In this document: piece after piece, positions 18,601-25,766 of the stretch
Layout: the number at the start of each line of letters is the position of its first letter
How positions within the stretch are numbered: position 1 is the first letter of the stretch
Origin: Calditrichota bacterium
GTDB taxonomy: Bacteria; Electryoneota; RPQS01
NCBI GenBank assembly: GCA_020637445.1
Contig: JACJVZ010000001.1
Coordinates: forward strand, 1,240,001-1,304,000
Direction of reading: 5' to 3'
DNA length: 64,000 bases
Position numbers and translations under genes: made by a program
The notes under the pieces: model-generated
The model's database searches: none
The model's input: the letters and a program-made list of their open reading frames with translations, nothing else
Told to the model about the DNA's origin: nothing

Positions 18601-18801
18601 GCGTGGTTCAACGATTCGTTCAGGCTGACTTCGGTCGGAGAAGACGGAAACCGCAGGCTTCACGACTTGCAGGCGGCCTATGGATTCGGATGGAGATCAA
18701 ATCTCGGATTCTTGCTATTGCGGTGGGACGTCGCTTGGTCGACCGACGGCGTGGACACGTCGAAGCCGCGTTACTACTTCTCATTGGGAGCGGAGTACTA
18801 A
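15694..18801 (+). CDS. Metallopeptidase-like / TolB-type propeller / predicted outer-membrane barrel protein
   Basis: 1035 residues; signal peptide ending SGFAQ; GGAG upstream of the ATG. Residues about 30-270 resemble peptidase MA-like gluzincins: HELSH (134-138) with Glu135 as putative base and His134/His138 as zinc ligands, and WFTEGLAEY about 30 residues later supplying the Glu ligand (Glu168). Residues about 290-600 are PD40/TolB propeller blades (repeated LSPDGxxxxFxSD). From about 680 to the end there are alternating aromatic beta strands ending in a final Tyr (FSLGAEY), like an Omp85/BamA-type barrel. This would put a protease and propeller in the periplasm anchored by a barrel. It directly precedes mlaE. 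The barrel assignment is inference. Confidence 0.75.
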   Translation: MSRLFTFLIILTAFAVSGFAQGFGKNKVQYVDFDWRYIQSEHFDVYYSAGQERIAEFTAETAERALSLIEASWDYTLEGRVRFIIYASHNRFQQTNVSLQIQDEALGGFTEFLKNRVVLPFTGNYESFRHVIHHELSHAVNLRMFYGTGFQSILIGVATSDIPLWFTEGLAEYESRGGWDVEADMFMRDATISGYLPPIDYLGGYFAYKGGQSVFYYIDRRYGKEKVGELVNKVKSSREVPRSLKSATGLKMEEFNRAWQNWLRKLYWPGVANYESPEDFAERVTNHRELRNFVNNGGSISPDGLRIAYLSDQSDYFDIWMKDLETGRAHRLLQGERSGDFEQLKWLDARISWSPDGESITFASKAGAYDAINILNVNKRDVVKRFRPKLEGVFNPVFSPDGSKIAFVGLKSGESDLYYYEIESGKLVQVTNDVFSDDDPAWSADGKMLYFSSDRKDSLRVSGYDPSFNMWEFDYRSMNIYRISIGDDSCEQLTTGEYTEKLPTLSPDGKNMIFVSDESGISNLYRMDLETMETVAITNALTGCFQPSYSALSNRLVFTSFFEGGYDLYLLKAPDKMEAKTPVLTAFRQHGTPEAVEPEVGEQAETSATSLEFREDTREYSRYVFADGIGEVSEHNERAMADTVNTRKPGGGFFSKKYRVKFTPDYVYATAAYSSFFGAQGTGQILFSDLMGNQLIVLNTDLYYDFNNLDNSNFSLQYYYLPHRINYGAGLYRYVYYLDAGNVRDQTMQLQFDLSYPFSKYTRAELIVGGYGIDRADWQPDQYGYYDYRKIARRRILLPELGYVHDTVVWGSTGPVNGTRYRVSTSYSPNLQSDRKNNEIWSSEFYTAKGDLRQYFRLGRDYSWASRLTAGLSGGPEPQRFFMGGVSNWINRRFENNEIPTDEINDFYFSSFVTPFRGGDYFEKRGTGNRYFLTNQEFRFPLVRYLQMGWPLPLALADVRGALFTDVGAAWFNDSFRLTSVGEDGNRRLHDLQAAYGFGWRSNLGFLLLRWDVAWSTDGVDTSKPRYYFSLGAEY

Positions 18802-18804
18802 GAC

Positions 18805-19605
18805 TTGGCGAAGCCTCCCATTACGTCGAACATTTTCCTCGCTCCGATTCAAACGGCCGGCAGACTGCTGATCGAGCTGGTCGCAGAGTTTGGAAGATTT
18901 GGCATACTGATGGGTCGAATCTCCACTGAGCTTGGAGCGGTCTTCTCGCGGCGTCATTTGTTTGTCCGGGAATGCGTTCGACTTGGCGTTGACAGTTTAC
19001 CGCTTGTGTTGTTAGTAGGTATATTTACCGGTGCGGTTTCGGGTTGGCAGCTTCACTACCAGCTCGATGGCTATATGCCTTACGACATGATCGGCCCCGG
19101 AGTTTTCAAAAGTATCGTCTTGGAAATGGGGCCGGTGCTGACGGGGTTGGTTATTTCGGGCAGAGTGTCCGCGTCTATCGCAGCAGAACTCGGCACAATG
19201 CGGGTCACGGAACAGATTGACGCGCTGGAGTCCATGGCGATTTCTAGCACGCGTTACTTGGCGGTGCCGCGCATCGCAGCGATGACGGCTATGATGCCGG
19301 TGCTGGTGTTGCAGGTGAATTTCATCGCGATTGTCGGAGCCTGGTTTGTCGTAACGGTATTTTTGGGCATGACGTCGTCTCAGTTTTTTGGACTGATTCC
19401 GGCGTTTTTTCATTTATATGATATTTTCTCAGGTCTGCTCAAGTCGCTTTTCTTCGGACTTAGTTCTTCGATGATCGGGTGCTATGTCGGCTTTGACGCA
19501 AGCGGCGGCGCGGAAGGCGTCGGCACCGCGACGATCAAAGCCTTCGTTTGGAGTTCGATAACCGTACTTGCGCTTGACTTTCTGATTGCGATGATCTTAT
19601 TCTAA
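18805..19605 (+). CDS. mlaE: MlaE-type ABC transporter permease (lipid transport)
   Basis: 266 residues; start TTG at 18805, with GGAG upstream at 18792-18795; no ATG lies closer. It is an MlaE/YrbE permease with five to six hydrophobic helices and the family signature GxxxxSxxxAELGTMRVTEQIDALESM, the amphipathic loop that contacts the ATPase. In diderm bacteria MlaE works with MlaF and an MCE protein (MlaD) to move phospholipids between membranes. mlaF follows with a 1-bp overlap, but no MCE gene is next to it. The gap to the upstream barrel protein is only 3 bp, so the three genes are cotranscribed. Confidence 0.93.
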   Translation: MAKPPITSNIFLAPIQTAGRLLIELVAEFGRFGILMGRISTELGAVFSRRHLFVRECVRLGVDSLPLVLLVGIFTGAVSGWQLHYQLDGYMPYDMIGPGVFKSIVLEMGPVLTGLVISGRVSASIAAELGTMRVTEQIDALESMAISSTRYLAVPRIAAMTAMMPVLVLQVNFIAIVGAWFVVTVFLGMTSSQFFGLIPAFFHLYDIFSGLLKSLFFGLSSSMIGCYVGFDASGGAEGVGTATIKAFVWSSITVLALDFLIAMILF

Positions 19606-20357
19606 TGATAGAAGCACGCAACGTCAAGAAGAATTTCGGCTCCAAGCAGGTGTTGCGCGGAGTAAATATGCGGATCGAAGACGGAGAAGCGCTGGTGATC
19701 ATCGGTCAATCCGGCTGCGGCAAATCCGTTTTTTTGAAACACCTCGTGGGATTGCTTGATCCTGACGAGGGTGAAGTTCTGGTCGACGGCGACAGGATTT
19801 CCCGCGCCAAGCGAGCGGACGTATACCGAATTCGCATGAAGTTTGGAGTCTTGTTTCAGAGCGCCGCACTGTTTGACTCGATGACCGTGGCGCAGAATGT
19901 CGGCTTGGGACTGGTGGAACACACGACCATGACTCAAGGTGAAATTGACCATCGAGTCGCCGAGTGCCTCGATCTTGTCAGTCTGTCAGGAACACAAGAA
20001 TCGATGCCGTCAGAGCTGTCCGGCGGTATGCGAAAACGCGTAGGTTTGGCGCGTGCGATTGCATTGAAACCGCAGTACGTTTTGTACGACGAACCGACCA
20101 CGGGTCTCGATCCGATTACCGCCGACTCGATCAACGATTTGATCGTTCGACTGCAAGAAGAATTAAGAGTCACGTCGATTGTCGTCACACACGACATGGT
20201 CTCGGCATTTAAGATTGCCGATCGAATCGTCATGCTGCATCTGGGACAGGTGGTCTTCTCCGGCAACGAAAAGCAAATTAAGACGGAGAGTATCGACATC
20301 GTACGCAGATTCATCGCCGGCGAATCGGAAGACAAGCTGGTCGTCACGCACTACTGA
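19605..20357 (+). CDS. mlaF: MlaF-type ABC transporter ATPase
   Basis: 250 residues. Walker A GQSGCGKS (about 38-45), signature LSGGMRKR, Walker B VLYDEPTTGLDP, and the H-loop His in THD; the RKR after the signature and the overall length are typical of MlaF/Ttg2A. It powers MlaE. The start shares one base with the mlaE stop. A strong terminator follows, closing the unit, so any MCE substrate-binding partner must be encoded elsewhere. Confidence 0.93.
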   Translation: MIEARNVKKNFGSKQVLRGVNMRIEDGEALVIIGQSGCGKSVFLKHLVGLLDPDEGEVLVDGDRISRAKRADVYRIRMKFGVLFQSAALFDSMTVAQNVGLGLVEHTTMTQGEIDHRVAECLDLVSLSGTQESMPSELSGGMRKRVGLARAIALKPQYVLYDEPTTGLDPITADSINDLIVRLQEELRVTSIVVTHDMVSAFKIADRIVMLHLGQVVFSGNEKQIKTESIDIVRRFIAGESEDKLVVTHY

Positions 20358-20378
20358 CGTAGTTTCAGGAAATGAAAG

Positions 20379-20409
20379 AGCCCCGCCGATTGGCGGGGCT
20401 TTTGTTTTG
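20379..20409 (+). terminator. Terminator after mlaF
   Basis: A 9-bp perfect stem AGCCCCGCC/GGCGGGGCT (20379-20387, 20392-20400) with loop GATT, then TTTTGTTTT. It also serves as a boundary to the convergent gene ending at 20422. Confidence 0.9.
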
Positions 20410-20421
20410 AGAGAGATTCTC

Positions 20422-21396
20422 CTAAATTTTGCTTAGGAGATAGATTCCCGCCGACCCGACAGCGAAAATTCGCGCCGAATTGTGTGCGCTGGCATCGTAA
20501 AGAGAATCAGCGACGAGGTATTCGGAAATTTCATCGTAGTAATAGAGTCCATCGAGTGAATCACCGGAAATTTTGTTCAGCAGCATGCCGTCGTTCAACC
20601 AGACGGCACCGGTGGCGGGCACCGCAACCAAGACATCGGGCAACGGAAAGTTTAGTCCGGTGACGTAGACCGCCGGGATACTTGACACGCCGGTGGAGTC
20701 AACAATGCGCTCCGCGAGTATGGCACCGTCGTCAAAGTCGCAGGTATAACGTGAGACATGATCTGTCACGACTTCATCAAGCGGGCCGTCAAACCCGCGA
20801 GCAACAAGTTCATCGCCGACCGACAAGGCGTTCGATTCAAGATAAAGAAAATAGTCGCCGCGACGGCCAATCCGCGGAGCCGTGCCGACATCCGTCAGGC
20901 GATTGACCGCAAAAGACCGCAAGTCGATCATCCAAATACCGGATTCCGCAGAAGACGAAGTCGGCCCTTCGCACAATACATAATTGTCGCGCGCGTTGTA
21001 CGCCGGAGCGGATCCGCGGTTCCAGAGTTGAATCGTCCGACCGTTTTCGTCGCGGATTATCAATGCCGCTCCATTGCCGGGCTCGCCGGGAATGGAATAC
21101 ACGAAACCGTTTTCGCCGGTGACAGACCACGAATAGTCAGGACGCGCAGTGAGTCCAGCCGGTGAAACGCGCGTGACAACACCATTGTCCCACAAGAACA
21201 GACCTTCACCTTCACGGAGAAAGAGCATCTTGGTCTCGTCCGGCGAAATGGCCGGTGCCTTGCCGCGAGGCACCACTAGCTGTGCCCTCCATACCGGTTG
21301 GGGTTCAGGTCGAATGTAGCCGCCAGTGCTATCATCGTTGCAGCCTGACAGCCAGATTGCCGCCAGAATGACGAAACAGATCGATGTCCTATTCAT
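20422..21396 (-). CDS. Predicted lipoprotein with beta-propeller-like fold
   Basis: 324 residues; lipobox WLSGC (Cys19) after a short hydrophobic stretch. The mature part shows propeller-like repeats (AISPDETKMLFL, AYNARDNYVLC, IGRRGDYFLYL), weakly TolB-like. No enzymatic motif is seen. The ATG lies inside the 3' end of the upstream permease gene (8-bp overlap), so it is translated from the same message as the adaptor and permease. It may be an accessory of that transporter or an unrelated passenger; function unknown. Confidence 0.8.
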   Translation of the reverse strand: MNRTSICFVILAAIWLSGCNDDSTGGYIRPEPQPVWRAQLVVPRGKAPAISPDETKMLFLREGEGLFLWDNGVVTRVSPAGLTARPDYSWSVTGENGFVYSIPGEPGNGAALIIRDENGRTIQLWNRGSAPAYNARDNYVLCEGPTSSSAESGIWMIDLRSFAVNRLTDVGTAPRIGRRGDYFLYLESNALSVGDELVARGFDGPLDEVVTDHVSRYTCDFDDGAILAERIVDSTGVSSIPAVYVTGLNFPLPDVLVAVPATGAVWLNDGMLLNKISGDSLDGLYYYDEISEYLVADSLYDASAHNSARIFAVGSAGIYLLSKI

Positions 21397-22621
21397 GGTG
21401 CAAGGCCTGAATGGGATTAACTCGCGCCGCGCGAATCGCGGGGTATAATCCGGAGAAGATCGTCACCAATCCGATCATCATCGCAGAAACATACATCGTT
21501 TTCTCCGAAAGTATCGGCGGTGCGACGCCGTCCGGAAGCTGGACACTATTCAGCAATTCGATCAACCCCCACCCGACAAACATACCGCCGACTCCGGCCA
21601 CAACGGTGATGATCAAACACTCGAGGAAGAATTGTTTGACGATGTCAATCGCATTTGCTCCGATCGCACGGCGAATTCCGATCTCACGCGTACGCTCGAC
21701 AACCGAAACAAGCATGATGTTCATCACGCCCAAGCCACCAATCATTAAGGTTATCGCACCAATCGCGACCATAAGGGCATTGATTGCGTCAAAGACCTGC
21801 TCGGTTTCCATCGCACTTTTGTGCGTGTCCCAAAGGCTAAGCGCTTCTGGATCTTCGGGATCGAATTTGTGAACTTTCGCAACGATGTTCTTGAATTCTT
21901 TGACGGCGAGATCGTGATGATCGACATTCTTTGGGGAGAAGATCACGTTGCCGAACCAATAGCGGTCATAGAGGGCAAGTTGAGTCGTATAGGGAATCCA
22001 GACGACATCATTGTCCGGACCATAGTAGGTTGAGTTTTGTTTCTTGTTGGATTTCCAGCCGATAATCAAAAACTCACGCCCGCCGACCAAGACTCGTTCA
22101 TGCAAAGGATCCGATCCGTCGCCAAAGAGCTTTTTGCGAACTTCATCACCGATAACGCAAACACGGCGAGCTTCTTTGATGTCTCTATGCGAAATCCAGC
22201 GGCCGTGATCAGGGATGACATTTCTGAGTTCACCGTAAGTTTCGCCGACTCCGGCCAAACGAGTATTAAACAACCTCGGTCCCGCGCGCATTTCGGTGCT
22301 CCATGCGGACAACTCAGGCGAAAATTCGAAGAGCTGGGCCTTCGCATTTAGTGCGTCTACCGTTTTTTCGGTGAACCTGATTGTCTCTCCTTTGCGCGTC
22401 GAACCCGTGGCGATGCTCTTCCGTCCGCCCCAAACGATAACGACGTCTTTTCCCAAAGAGCGAATGCCACTCAAGGAATCTTCGGAGAAACCCGTTGCCA
22501 GTCCGGAAAGCAGCATGACGGACGCGATGCCCCATGTGATGCCAAACATGGTCAATGCGCTGCGGAGTTTGTTCATCCCCAAGGTGCCAACCACCTGCCG
22601 GATGAGTTCGAAGAACCCCAT
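21389..22621 (-). CDS. MacB/FtsX-family ABC transporter permease
   Basis: 410 residues. One N-terminal membrane helix (about 20-42, within MNKLRSALTMFGITWGIAS), a large periplasmic MacB_PCD domain, then three C-terminal helices including the FtsX signature region (MIGGLGVMNIMLVSVVERTREIGIRRAIGA) and a final RAARVNPIQAL motif. Such permeases act as mechanotransmitters for export of macrolides, peptides or lipoproteins and need a separate ATPase. Here the HlyD-like adaptor ends 2 bp upstream and no ATPase gene is present; it is normally between or beside them. Confidence 0.92.
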   Translation of the reverse strand: MGFFELIRQVVGTLGMNKLRSALTMFGITWGIASVMLLSGLATGFSEDSLSGIRSLGKDVVIVWGGRKSIATGSTRKGETIRFTEKTVDALNAKAQLFEFSPELSAWSTEMRAGPRLFNTRLAGVGETYGELRNVIPDHGRWISHRDIKEARRVCVIGDEVRKKLFGDGSDPLHERVLVGGREFLIIGWKSNKKQNSTYYGPDNDVVWIPYTTQLALYDRYWFGNVIFSPKNVDHHDLAVKEFKNIVAKVHKFDPEDPEALSLWDTHKSAMETEQVFDAINALMVAIGAITLMIGGLGVMNIMLVSVVERTREIGIRRAIGANAIDIVKQFFLECLIITVVAGVGGMFVGWGLIELLNSVQLPDGVAPPILSEKTMYVSAMMIGLVTIFSGLYPAIRAARVNPIQALHHE

Positions 22622-22623
22622 GC

Positions 22624-23736
22624 TTAGCCCTCCTCTTGCACCGTTCCCGCGCTGACGATCTCGCCTCCCTCCAACCCTTCCGTAACTTCCGTCCTGATTC
22701 CATCGGAAATTCCCAATGAAATCGCACGTTCTTCGGTCGTGCCGGCAACGGTGTCGGTCACAATATTCACGAAGGCGGAATCGCCTTTAAAGAACAGAGC
22801 CATTTCATCGAGAATCGGAACGTCCTTGCGTTCGTCGACGACAATCTTCGCCGTTGCACTCATCCCGACTTTTAGTTGGCCGTTTGGGTTGTCCACGGAT
22901 GCTTTCACATTAAAAACAATCTGCTGTTCTTTGTCGCTGTACTTTCCGACCGGCGAGATATGGTAGATTTCACCTTGGAAAGTTTCGCCTTGGTACGCCT
23001 GAACCGTGACGTTTGCCGTTAGTCCGGGCTTCAGTTTTCCGATGTCCGCTTCGTCAACGTCTCCGCGAAACTCGATTTCCGTGTGATCTCCCATAGTTAT
23101 CACGATAGTGCCGCCCGAGGCGGATGTGGTTGGAGTTACGGAAGCGCCTTCGTCTAATTCACGCGTGAAGATTAGCCCGGTAATAGGCGCAACGATAGTC
23201 GTCGAGGTTTGGACGATATCCAAGTCCCCGGACGGCTCGCCAATGCGTTCGCGCTGAATCAAAGCCCATTCAGCTTCCGCTGCCGAAAGACGGGCCTTTG
23301 CACGTTCCAGCACGCGCTGAGCATCCCTAAGGTTTTGCTCGGGAGCCAGATTCTTGTCGGCGAGCTCCTTAGCGATCCGAAGATCGTCTTCCGCCTGCTT
23401 CACTTCCACTTCAGCCGTGCGCAAGTCTTCACGGGCGCGTACCTGTTCCGCAGGCGACGCTTCCGGCGTGATCTCACAGAGCGGCTTGCCCTTTTCGACC
23501 CAATCACCTTCTTCCACAAAGAACTTGCGGATCGACCCGCCGGTGGTGGACCGGATTTCAATTTGATGCAACGGGCGGATGCTGCCGGTGGCGACGACAG
23601 TTTGAGTCATATCACCGCGTTCGACCGTGCTGAGTTTCAATTTGGGTTTCGCTTCCGAGTCTTTCTTGCAAGCGATCGTGGAAAGCATAAGACTCAGGGA
23701 AACAAGACAGAAACAGGTTCTTGTAAGGAATTGCAT
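22624..23736 (-). CDS. Lipoprotein efflux adaptor (HlyD/MacA-type membrane fusion protein)
   Basis: About 370 residues from the ATG at 23736, chosen because it begins a lipoprotein signal ending STIAC; the in-frame ATG at 23766 lacks a Shine-Dalgarno sequence. Lipoyl/barrel-sandwich halves flank a helical hairpin (about 110-185, rich in Ala/Glu/Arg heptads, RAREDLRTAEVEVKQAEDDL region). A beta-barrel domain and membrane-proximal domain follow. The helical hairpin would dock onto a TolC-type channel. It pairs with the adjacent FtsX-like permease. Promoter candidates upstream are weak. It is divergent from mraZ. Confidence 0.88.
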   Translation of the reverse strand: MQFLTRTCFCLVSLSLMLSTIACKKDSEAKPKLKLSTVERGDMTQTVVATGSIRPLHQIEIRSTTGGSIRKFFVEEGDWVEKGKPLCEITPEASPAEQVRAREDLRTAEVEVKQAEDDLRIAKELADKNLAPEQNLRDAQRVLERAKARLSAAEAEWALIQRERIGEPSGDLDIVQTSTTIVAPITGLIFTRELDEGASVTPTTSASGGTIVITMGDHTEIEFRGDVDEADIGKLKPGLTANVTVQAYQGETFQGEIYHISPVGKYSDKEQQIVFNVKASVDNPNGQLKVGMSATAKIVVDERKDVPILDEMALFFKGDSAFVNIVTDTVAGTTEERAISLGISDGIRTEVTEGLEGGEIVSAGTVQEEG

Positions 23737-23937
23737 ATCATTCTCTGAAATAGGACGTCTTTTCATAGGAGTCCCGGAGTGGCCGATTTGTTTCCGTTTT
23801 GAGAACAAAAATGGCCAGTGGGATGTTCTGGCCAAGGGTGGAAGAGGCTCCTTTGCCTCTCGCAATCGGAAATATCAGTTCTACAAACACTGAAGGGTAT
23901 CGCAAGAGCAAATATTACATATCATTAAACTACGAGA

Positions 23938-23955
23938 TGAGATGTGTAAATCTCA
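23938..23955. promoter_or_regulatory. Dyad TGAGAT-N6-ATCTCA between adaptor gene and mraZ
   Basis: A perfect 6+6 inverted repeat with 6-bp centre, ending 10 bp upstream of the mraZ -35 box. Size and position fit a transcription-factor operator serving either divergent gene. No second copy was found nearby. The rest of the 23737-24041 gap holds the mraZ promoter and MraZ boxes. Confidence 0.4.
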
Positions 23956-23965
23956 CGACATACCC

Positions 23966-23994
23966 TTGACTTTCGGGTCGGCTGGCAGTATCTT
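23966..23994 (+). promoter_or_regulatory. Promoter of the dcw cluster (Pmra)
   Basis: -35 TTGACT (23966-23971), 17-bp spacer, -10 TATCTT (23989-23994), immediately followed by the MraZ-box array. This is the same arrangement as in characterised mraZ promoters. Confidence 0.75.
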
Positions 23995-23995
23995 G

Positions 23996-24030
23996 AGGGT
24001 GAAAGTGGAGCGTATTGGGTCAAATAGGAA
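23996..24030 (+). promoter_or_regulatory. MraZ operator: four TGGGN-like boxes with 10-bp period
   Basis: AGGGT (23996), TGGAG (24006), TGGGT (24016) and AGGAA (24026), each separated by exactly 5 bp. MraZ is known to bind TGGGN direct repeats spaced by 5 bp in its own promoter, as an autorepressor in E. coli. One box is a perfect match and three are near matches. The array covers the transcription start, consistent with repression; the fourth box doubles as the mraZ Shine-Dalgarno region. Confidence 0.65.
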
Positions 24031-24041
24031 CATCCACCCTA

Positions 24042-24512
24042 ATGGGTATCCTTCCTTTTGTTGGCAAACATGAAGCGACAGTAGATGATAAGGGTCGACT
24101 GTCGATTCCCGCTGAGTTCCGGAACGCGTTGCCGTCGGACACCCAGCGGCATGTGGTGCTCACGGTTGGTGATGGTGACTGCCTATTTGTGTTCCCAGTA
24201 GATTATTTTAATTCAATTTACGCGCCATCCGAGAACCTGACAGCCAATTTTGTCCTGGAGGACAATCTGGATCGTGACATGGCCTTGCTGCCTGATGCCA
24301 CAGTTCGTCCGATTGACGCACAGGGTCGCGTAACAGTTCCGCAAAATCTTCTAAAACAAGCAAATATCGGCTCAAAAGTAGTTTTCTTTGGCCGCCACAA
24401 GTTCTTCACGATCTGGAGTGAAGAAGCCTACAATGCTCGGGCCGCTCAAGTCAAGCTCTCAAAATCGCAGGCTTGGGCCATGCACGCGGATAAAGAAAAG
24501 AGCAAAGGATAA
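24042..24512 (+). CDS. mraZ: Transcriptional regulator MraZ
   Basis: 156 residues from the ATG at 24042. A TTG at 24015 is in frame but lies in the operator, and the conserved N-terminus (FVGKHEATVDDKGRLSIPAEFR) begins right after the ATG. Two SpoVT/AbrB-like half-domains carry the DxKGRxxxP motif: DDKGRLSIP near residue 17 and the second as DAQGRVTVP near 90. It forms ring-shaped oligomers binding repeated boxes in its own promoter and governs the division cluster that follows. Confidence 0.95.
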   Translation: MGILPFVGKHEATVDDKGRLSIPAEFRNALPSDTQRHVVLTVGDGDCLFVFPVDYFNSIYAPSENLTANFVLEDNLDRDMALLPDATVRPIDAQGRVTVPQNLLKQANIGSKVVFFGRHKFFTIWSEEAYNARAAQVKLSKSQAWAMHADKEKSKG

Positions 24513-24515
24513 TCA

Positions 24516-24749
24516 ATGGGACTGCACCTTCATACGAAACAATCGCACGGTGAAGCCGAAATCACGGTAAGCGGCAACATGTCAGGAACGGCATTGGCTC
24601 AGCTTCAGGCTGCCATCGAGCATTTTCAGTCCCGAGGCTGCAAAGTCATTCAACTGAACGTGGATTGGGAATCAGTCGAAGCACTACAGACGCCGGCCTC
24701 TCGTCCCTTTGTCCTTGCTCACAAAGAACTCGAAATCGCCATCCGTTAG
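24516..24749 (+). CDS. Small STAS-like protein between mraZ and rsmH
   Basis: 77 residues; AAAGGAT before the ATG. The start lies 3 bp after the mraZ stop, so the two are translationally linked. The pattern of beta strand (AEITVSGNMSG), helix (ALAQLQAAIEHFQSRG) and strand (CKVIQLNVDWESV) resembles the first two thirds of a STAS / anti-sigma-antagonist domain. The usual phosphorylatable Ser region is not clear. An alternative is an unrelated alpha/beta miniprotein. No gene normally occupies this slot of the dcw cluster. Function unknown. Confidence 0.65.
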   Translation: MGLHLHTKQSHGEAEITVSGNMSGTALAQLQAAIEHFQSRGCKVIQLNVDWESVEALQTPASRPFVLAHKELEIAIR

Positions 24750-24769
24750 GCCTTTGGCCGTGACGGATT

Positions 24770-24808
24770 CCCTGCGGTTACCGCAGATGGCCGCAGGGAT
24801 ATTTTTTT
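24770..24808 (+). terminator. Terminator with competing hairpin (possible attenuator) before rsmH
   Basis: CCCTGCGG (24770-24777) pairs with CCGCAGGG (24791-24798), followed by ATATTTTTTT. The 13-nt loop contains CCGCAG (24781-24786), which can instead pair with the left arm CTGCGG (24772-24777), destroying the terminator stem. No promoter is visible between here and rsmH at 24841, so the cluster would depend on read-through. The mechanism is inferred from pairing alone. Confidence 0.6.
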
Positions 24809-24840
24809 ACATCGCTGCTCATTGACGCCAGACCGAAAAC

Positions 24841-25761
24841 ATGAATTCGCCCAACACCTACCACGTACCCGTCATGGGAAAAGAGGTGGTGCAGTGGCTG
24901 GTTTCAGATCCGAATGGAACGTATGCTGATTTCACCGTGGGGGGTGGCGGGCATTCTCGGCTGATATGGTCTCAGCTTGGCGAGTCAGGCAGGGTGGTTG
25001 GAATTGATCGCGATCCAGACGCGATAGCCGAAGCGCGGCCTACGTTGCCGGAAAACAACGACCTTTGGAATATACGATTCTCGGAGACACTGAGCAAGTT
25101 TTTTCCGCTGTATGGCTCAGTTTTTTCAGGAATTTTGATGGATCTCGGCGTCTCCTCGCATCAATTGGATGAAGGAGCACGCGGGTTTTCCTATCGTGAC
25201 GACGGTCCACTCGATTTGCGGATGTCGCAAAAGGGGGAAACGGCCGCAGAGTTATTGGCTGGGCTGGACGAGAAATCGCTGAAAGACATGTTGAAATCTC
25301 TTGGCGAAGAACCGCAGTCGGCCCGAATCGCGAAGGCGATTGTCAGATCTCGGACAGAAGAACCCATTACCCGCACGGCTCAGCTCGCCGAGATCATTCG
25401 TAAGTCCGTGCCCGCGACGGCTCGCAAATCCCTTCCAAGAGTCTTTCAGGCTTTGCGCATGGCGGTCAACAGCGAGCTTGAAGAATTGGAAAGCGGACTT
25501 GAAGCTGCGTGGCAGCTCTTGAAGCCGTCGGGCAGGTTGGTCGTCCTGACCTACCACTCTTTGGAAGACCGTCCGGTCAAGCAGTTTATGCAATCGAAGG
25601 CGAAGCCGGTGACTCCGCCATTGACCGACCTGCTTGCACCGCCACCTCGTCCGACCGGGAGCTATCCCGTGCGCGGACCTCTCCTCCCCACTCCAGAAGA
25701 AATCGCGGACAATCCGCGTTCACGCAGCGCCAAACTGCGTGTCATAGAGAAGATCTCGTAA
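24841..25761 (+). CDS. rsmH: 16S rRNA (cytosine1402-N4)-methyltransferase
   Basis: 306 residues, the normal RsmH/MraW length. SAM-binding segment with DFTVGGGGHS (about 30-39) and GIDRDPDAIAEA, then MDLGVSSHQLDEGARGFSYRDDGPLDLRM, all family hallmarks. It N4-methylates C1402 in the decoding centre of 16S rRNA using SAM. It is the first conserved gene after the internal terminator and lies just upstream of ftsL. Confidence 0.97.
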   Translation: MNSPNTYHVPVMGKEVVQWLVSDPNGTYADFTVGGGGHSRLIWSQLGESGRVVGIDRDPDAIAEARPTLPENNDLWNIRFSETLSKFFPLYGSVFSGILMDLGVSSHQLDEGARGFSYRDDGPLDLRMSQKGETAAELLAGLDEKSLKDMLKSLGEEPQSARIAKAIVRSRTEEPITRTAQLAEIIRKSVPATARKSLPRVFQALRMAVNSELEELESGLEAAWQLLKPSGRLVVLTYHSLEDRPVKQFMQSKAKPVTPPLTDLLAPPPRPTGSYPVRGPLLPTPEEIADNPRSRSAKLRVIEKIS

Positions 25762-25766
25762 TCCTC

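Noticed and set aside
24015..24041. TTG start of mraZ at 24015
   Set aside because: It lies inside the MraZ box array and adds residues not found in the family.
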